This document shows positions 14,483-18,066 of a DNA stretch of 18,066 nucleotides, one piece after another (the stretch's first letter is position 1; each line of letters starts with the position of its first letter). Position numbers and translations under genes: made by a program. The stretch spans positions 1-18,066 of the forward strand of contig JBKJLF010000903.1 of NCBI GenBank assembly GCA_046597185.1. Reading direction: 5' to 3'. The DNA is from CAMBDR01 sp046597185. GTDB taxonomy: Bacteria > Pseudomonadota > Gammaproteobacteria > Burkholderiales > Burkholderiaceae_D. The notes below the pieces were generated by a model. The model did not search any database and was not told where the DNA came from. It was given only the letters and a program-made list of their open reading frames with translations.

Positions 14483-15879
14483 CGGCCGCTTTAAGGGCTG
14501 CTTCAAGGGCTGCTTTAAGCACCCGCCAACTGTTTGCCTATGCCGGCTTTGCCTTGCCGCTGGCCATGGTGGCCTTGCCGATTTATATGTTTGTGCCGCA
14601 ATTTTATGCCCAGGGCGGTTTATCGCTGGCCTGGGTGGGGGCGGTGTTGTTGGGGGTGCGTTTGCTGGCCGCGTTTATTGATCCGCTGTTGGGCAGTTGG
14701 ATCGATCACGGCAATAATGCCTATCACCGTTTTATTTTAATCGCCTTACCTTTGTTATTGCTGGGTTTTCTGGCGCTGTTTCATCCACCGCAGCTGGCCG
14801 TGGTGGGTATGGTGGGGCTGGGGCTTTGGTTTGTGGTGTCGCTGTCGATTCTCTACTTGGGTTTTAGTTTGGCCACCATTGCGCACCAAAGCTGGGGCGC
14901 GGCCTTGGCACCGGAAGCGGGCCAGCGTGCGCGCATAACGGGTGCGCGCGAGGGTTGTGCTTTGCTGGGGGTGGTGCTGGCAGCCAGCTTGTCGGCGCGT
15001 AGCCAACTGAGTGCTTTGACGCTGGCCTTTTGTGTCTGTCTTGGCTTGGCGGCAACTTGCCTGTTGGCGCAAAGGGCGATGCGCCTGCCGCCCGGGCCTG
15101 CCATGCTTGCTGCTGCCGATATTGCTGATGTTGCTGGCGTTGCGCATTCATCCATTCCTGATGTCCCCCATGGCGCGCCGGGTGCGGCCTCCCATGGTTG
15201 GCGCTTGCCCTTGCAGCAGCCACGCTTTCGCGCTTTATTTGCGGTGCTGCTGGTCAATGGCATTGCCAGCGCGGTGCCCGCTACGCTCTTTCTATTTTTT
15301 GTCAGTGACTATTTGCAAGCCGCAAACTATGCGCCGGGCTTGTTACTGTTATTTTTTGGCACCGCCACCTGTTCGATTGTGCCGTGGGTGCGCGCCGCCG
15401 CACGCTGGGGCGAGGCGCGCGCCTGGATGGCGGGTATGTTATGGTCGGCTTTGATTGGGGTGTGGGCTTTTGCCCTGCCGATTGGTAGTGCGGGTAGTGC
15501 GGGCGGTGTGAGTGATGGTGTGCTTGGTTTCGCCATCATTTGCGGCTTGTCCGGCTTGGCGCTGGGGGCGGATTTGGCCTTGCCAGCGGCTTTGCTGACG
15601 GGGGTGATTTCTGCCGCAGGCCATTCCAAACAACACGAAGCGGCCTATTTTGGGGTATGGAACTGGGGTGTGCAAATTACCCTGGCCTTGTCGGCGGGAA
15701 TCAGTTTGCCTTTATTGTCGCTGTGTGGCTTTGTGCCGGGGCAGGGCGTGGCACTCACCAGCTTGGTCAGTGCCTACGCCTTATTTCCTTGTGCCTTAAA
15801 ATTGCTGGCCGCTGGCTTGTTATGGCGTGCTTATGAGTCTGGCCCGGCGTTGGGCCAGGCTACTACGGAGAAAACATGA
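14479..15879 (+). CDS. GPH/MFS_2-family transporter (12-TM major facilitator)
   Basis: 466 residues with about 12 hydrophobic helices. 'FAYAGFALPLAMVALPIYMF' and 'LGVRLLAAFIDPLLGSWIDH' are the first helices and the conserved GVR..D-P-x-x-G-x-x-x-D loop of the glycoside-pentoside-hexuronide:cation symporter group. A cytoplasmic loop of about 35 residues (near 210-245) divides the halves. It starts in an ATGA overlap without a clear ribosome site, so translation is probably coupled; the first residues are coded by a 12-bp near-repeat (AAGGGCTGCTTT-like, 14493-14518). Transporters of this type recur in Cfa/DUF1365 operons. They may move a lipid or its head group rather than a sugar, but the substrate is unknown. 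Its TGA overlaps the next ATG. Confidence 0.9.
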   Translation: MTAALRAASRAALSTRQLFAYAGFALPLAMVALPIYMFVPQFYAQGGLSLAWVGAVLLGVRLLAAFIDPLLGSWIDHGNNAYHRFILIALPLLLLGFLALFHPPQLAVVGMVGLGLWFVVSLSILYLGFSLATIAHQSWGAALAPEAGQRARITGAREGCALLGVVLAASLSARSQLSALTLAFCVCLGLAATCLLAQRAMRLPPGPAMLAAADIADVAGVAHSSIPDVPHGAPGAASHGWRLPLQQPRFRALFAVLLVNGIASAVPATLFLFFVSDYLQAANYAPGLLLLFFGTATCSIVPWVRAAARWGEARAWMAGMLWSALIGVWAFALPIGSAGSAGGVSDGVLGFAIICGLSGLALGADLALPAALLTGVISAAGHSKQHEAAYFGVWNWGVQITLALSAGISLPLLSLCGFVPGQGVALTSLVSAYALFPCALKLLAAGLLWRAYESGPALGQATTEKT

Positions 15880-16643
15880 ATCGACCAATTTTACAATGGG
15901 CCGGCCAAAGGGTGTGGTTGATTGGTGCCTCCAGTGGCATCGGTGAAGCATGCGCTGTGCAATTGATGGCGCAAGGCGCAAAAGTGGCGGTCTCGGCACG
16001 CAATGCGGATGCTTTGCAGCGCCTGGTGGCACAAAGTGATCAGGCGCTGGCCTTGCCGCTGGACGTATGCCAACACGCCAGCCTGCTGGCCGCCGCCAAC
16101 ATCTTGCAAGCGCAATGGGGCGGTTTGGATTTGGTCTTGATTATTGCGGGTGGCTACAATGAAATGCGCGCCGACACGCTGGATTTGGTGCTGGTCAATC
16201 AAATTATTGATGTGAATTTGCGTGGCGTCTTCAATTGCCTGGACGTGGTATTGCCCACGCTGTTGCGTCAGGGCGCGGGTGGGGTGGGGATTGTTTCCTC
16301 GGTGGCCGGGTATGGCGGTTTGCCCAAGGCGCTGGTGTATGGCCCGACCAAGGCCGCCCTGATCAATTTGACCGAATCGCTGTATCTGGATTTGCATCCG
16401 CGTGGCATCAATGTGTATCAAATTAATCCTGGTTTTGTCGATACGCCACTCACCAAGGGCAATGATTTTGCGATGCCAGCCTTGATGACGGCCAGCGACG
16501 CCGCGCGTGCCATGTTGGCAGGGGTGGCGCGTGGCGAGTTTCACATTCACTTCCCCAAGCGTTTTACCAATTGCCTGCGGCTGGCGCGGCTGCTGCCGTA
16601 TTGGGCTTATTTTTATTTGATTCGCAAGGTAACCGGTTTATGA
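15876..16643 (+). CDS. Short-chain dehydrogenase/reductase (SDR)
   Basis: 255 residues, starting at an ATGA overlap after GGAG (15867-15870). Classical SDR layout: cofactor motif GASSGIG (17-23), 'SARNADALQRL' (basic residue after strand 2, which favours NADP), catalytic Ser141/142 (VSSVAGYGG), Tyr155 and Lys159 (YGPTK), and 'INPGFVDTPLT'. The usual NNAG is altered to 'IIAGG'. The C-terminus is hydrophobic ('LLPYWAYFYLIRKVTGL'), as in membrane-associated SDRs that act on lipids. Last clear gene of the lipid operon. It probably reduces or oxidises an acyl keto/hydroxy group; the substrate is inferred from context only. Confidence 0.92.
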   Translation: MNRPILQWAGQRVWLIGASSGIGEACAVQLMAQGAKVAVSARNADALQRLVAQSDQALALPLDVCQHASLLAAANILQAQWGGLDLVLIIAGGYNEMRADTLDLVLVNQIIDVNLRGVFNCLDVVLPTLLRQGAGGVGIVSSVAGYGGLPKALVYGPTKAALINLTESLYLDLHPRGINVYQINPGFVDTPLTKGNDFAMPALMTASDAARAMLAGVARGEFHIHFPKRFTNCLRLARLLPYWAYFYLIRKVTGL

Positions 16644-16768
16644 GTCACTTGAATGCCTTAGCCCTTTCGTGGGCCTTGGCTGACAAATTCAACGCAGGCT
16701 GGTACACACAAAGCGTTGGCGCAGGCTTTGCTCGGGGCCAGCTAAAACCAGGTCTTTGTCGCGGTTAG
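16640..16768 (+). CDS. Possible 42-aa truncated next gene of the operon
   Basis: ATGA at 16640-16643 again overlaps the SDR stop and opens 'MSHLNALALSWALADKFNAG', ending at TAG 16766-16768. The second half is antisense to the end of the convergent lipoprotein gene and looks non-coding. The repeated overlap pattern suggests a seventh operon gene once started here and was cut, but no family is recognised and there is no clear ribosome site. It may be chance. Confidence 0.25.
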   Translation: MSHLNALALSWALADKFNAGWYTQSVGAGFARGQLKPGLCRG

Positions 16769-17735
16769 AGACTTCTGCATGGTAGTCGAAGGTATTCCAA
16801 CTGAAAGCGGCCACGATGCCATATTTTTTGCCCGTGCTTTGCAAGGCGCACCACTGATTTTTTAAATCCTCTTCCAAAATCATATAGTCAGCAATCGCGG
16901 AACGTGGGCTGGCAGCCAGCAGGGCATCCAGTTCAGCGGGGGAGCCGATGTTTTTCAGTAATAGCTTGATCGGGTTATTGCTTGCCTTGCCATTATTGAA
17001 GCGGATAATAAACTCCGATAAGGGTTTGACCCCATCGCCATAACCAGCACGGTATAAATTATCCACTTCCACTGATTCCGTACCCATGGCTTGCAAATCA
17101 ATTAATTGTTGTTGCAGTTGTTTGAAAAAGCCGGTTTGGTTCCATTCTTTCATCCAGTCTGCATTATCGTCCTGGCAGCGGTCGCCCACGGGTATGGGCT
17201 TGCTACCATACAGTTTGGCCGCGTTTTGCACGCGCAAACATTCATCCGTGCTCCAGCTTGTGCCAGTTGGCCCACCTGGCCCTTCCAGATATACGTGCAA
17301 ACGCCAACCCTTGGTGCGTATTTGCTGCGCCTGGCTCAAAAAATCAGCCGAGCTGGTATTGCCGCCCGCATCGACCCCGACAATGATATTGGTATACGGG
17401 GCCAGCGCAGCCTGGGCCTGGGGCGTGGTCAAAACGCTGAGCGCAGGGTGGGCGGAGCTGAAATAGAAGTAAGTCTGCGCACCGGGGGTGGGTGTCGGGG
17501 TTGGTGTTGGCGTTGGTGTTGGTGTCGGGGTCGGGGTTGGTGTTGGTGTTGGTGTTGGTGTTGGTGTCGGAGTCGGTGCCGATGTCGGCGTCGGGACCGG
17601 GGTGGTAGTCGGGACGGGCGTTGGCCCAGGCGTTGAGATATTGCCGCCGCCACCCCCGCCACCGCACGCGAGCAACAGGCTGCACAGGGTCATGCTCAGG
17701 ATTGTGCGATTATTTACAGTTGACAGGGTATGCAT
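16689..17735 (-). CDS. Lipoprotein with Pro-Thr linker and possible GH114-like (TIM-barrel) domain
   Basis: 348 residues from the ATG at 17735; the longer frame to 17822 lacks a signal start. GGGAAG lies just upstream. The signal peptide ends in the lipobox LLLAC followed by seven Gly, so Cys becomes lipidated. Next comes a Pro/Thr linker with about 15 PT pairs in a row, then a domain of about 260 residues: 'YTNIIVGVDAGGN', 'GWRLHVYLEGPGG', 'DDNADWMKEWNQTGFFKQL', 'ESVEVDNLYRAG', 'DYMILEEDLKNQWCALQSTG', 'YGIVAAFSWNT'. The x-V-E-x-D-N motif and the strand/helix order recall GH114 (endo-alpha-1,4-polygalactosaminidase-like) barrels, but this is memory-based and tentative. Four Cys in the domain could form disulfides. 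Surface or outer-membrane location is inferred. Confidence 0.75.
   Translation of the reverse strand: MHTLSTVNNRTILSMTLCSLLLACGGGGGGGNISTPGPTPVPTTTPVPTPTSAPTPTPTPTPTPTPTPTPTPTPTPTPTPTPTPGAQTYFYFSSAHPALSVLTTPQAQAALAPYTNIIVGVDAGGNTSSADFLSQAQQIRTKGWRLHVYLEGPGGPTGTSWSTDECLRVQNAAKLYGSKPIPVGDRCQDDNADWMKEWNQTGFFKQLQQQLIDLQAMGTESVEVDNLYRAGYGDGVKPLSEFIIRFNNGKASNNPIKLLLKNIGSPAELDALLAASPRSAIADYMILEEDLKNQWCALQSTGKKYGIVAAFSWNTFDYHAEVSNRDKDLVLAGPEQSLRQRFVCTSLR
17484..17576 (-). repeat. 6-bp-period repeat coding the Pro-Thr linker
   Basis: Alternating Pro and Thr codons (CC[A/G/C] AC[A/C/G/T]) give (PT)15-P; on the plus strand the tract reads as GGTGTT-type hexamers. Pro-Thr linkers join a lipid anchor to an extracellular enzyme domain. 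The tract is likely to vary in length by slippage. Confidence 0.9.
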
Positions 17736-17809
17736 CGGGTACTTCCCTTTTTTTTGGGGGTAAATGGGGACAAAGAATGTTGGCATTTCTTTTCTTGCGA
17801 ATAAGCCTT

Positions 17810-17815
17810 TATAAT
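17810..17815 (+). promoter_or_regulatory. Candidate -10 box for the hydrolase gene
   Basis: A perfect TATAAT lies 40 bases before the ATG at 17855, in the gap between two divergent genes. No good TTGACA-like box is found 17 bases upstream, so only the -10 element is supported. Confidence 0.4.
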
Positions 17816-17854
17816 ACCGCATCTGAATCGAAAGATCGCTAAAAAGGTGGATGT

Positions 17855-18066
17855 ATGCAGGTAGGAGAAATCCTGGTTAAATTGGCTATGTTGTTGCTGT
17901 TGGTGTATTTGCTGGCTTGCGCTTATTTGTATTTTAATCAGCGCTCGATGATGTTTTTTCGCGGCAGCGCCATGCCAACGCCCGAGCAAGCTGGCGTCAT
18001 GACCTTGCAAAATGCGGGTGCCAACTTAAAGATTTGGCAGATTCATCCGAATCAGGCCGATGCCAT
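17855..18066 (+). CDS. Membrane-anchored alpha/beta-hydrolase-like protein, N-terminus only
   Basis: The frame is open from the ATG at 17855 (AAGGTGG just before it) to the window edge, 70 codons. A membrane helix spans about residues 6-26 ('ILVKLAMLLLLVYLLACAYL'), followed by 'YFNQRSMMFFRG' and 'PTPEQAG', the usual beginning of Bem46/YfhR-type alpha/beta hydrolases with one N-terminal anchor. The catalytic Ser-Asp-His lies beyond the window. The ATG at 17851 is in another frame that soon stops. Assignment is by N-terminal pattern only. Confidence 0.6.
   Translation, partial: MQVGEILVKLAMLLLLVYLLACAYLYFNQRSMMFFRGSAMPTPEQAGVMTLQNAGANLKIWQIHPNQADA

Noticed and set aside
17488..17763. Plus-strand ORF coding a long Val-Gly repeat
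   Set aside because: It is the complement of the Pro-Thr linker tract; the minus-strand lipoprotein with lipobox is the real gene.
17841..17853. AAAAGGTGGATG match to the hairpin arm at 4723-4734
   Set aside because: Twelve bases shared, but here they form the ribosome site of the hydrolase gene with no paired arm; probably chance.

Overview
The window looks like chromosomal DNA of a betaproteobacterium, most likely Burkholderiales (an Oxalobacteraceae-type relative). This rests on moderately high G+C, codon use, a DUF3334 CheX-like protein beside a chemoreceptor, eutBC without a microcompartment cluster, and the FAD-oxidoreductase/DUF1365/Cfa-type lipid operon. The genus is inference. No rRNA, tRNA, CRISPR array or intact insertion sequence was seen.

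Region 1 (1-2731): the 3' part of an RCC1-repeat protein, a small exported Sel1/TPR-like protein, and a MOSC-domain protein. The stretch just upstream of the MOSC start, including its first three codons, is duplicated 732 bp upstream, so the small exported gene sits between two 115-bp direct repeats. Region 2 (2732-4893) is a scrap-yard. It holds a possible 36-aa ORF, the remains of a REP-associated (RAYT-like) transposase with embedded palindromic GGGACATCC/GGGTGTCCC repeats, a short ORF with an excellent ribosome site but an in-frame amber codon, a pyridoxamine-phosphate-oxidase-family gene reduced to its two ends, and one intact VOC/glyoxalase-family gene followed by a hairpin that may itself be REP-derived.

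Region 3 (4894-7790) concerns chemotaxis. A two-TM methyl-accepting chemotaxis protein has its stop codon inside the first unit of a seven-copy 10-bp tandem repeat. The repeat runs into the last 35 codons of a lost response-regulator receiver domain. Convergent to these lies a DUF3334 (CheC/CheX-like) gene. Region 4 (8168-10413) holds eutB and eutC, the two subunits of adenosylcobalamin-dependent ethanolamine ammonia-lyase, behind a leader of about 0.38 kb with inverted repeats but no cobalamin riboswitch that I can recognise.

Region 5 (10445-16643) is a tightly packed six-gene operon: FAD oxidoreductase, DUF1365 protein, Cfa/SAM methyltransferase, exported chalcone-isomerase-like protein, GPH/MFS_2 transporter and short-chain dehydrogenase. 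Four junctions overlap (14 bp, then ATGA three times). The set fits membrane fatty-acid modification. The Cfa-like enzyme lacks two of the residues that hold the catalytic bicarbonate in E. coli Cfa, which argues for chemistry other than plain cyclopropanation. Region 6 (16689-18066) holds a convergent lipoprotein with a long Pro-Thr linker and a possible GH114-like domain, and, divergent from it, the start of an alpha/beta-hydrolase-type membrane-anchored protein cut by the window edge.
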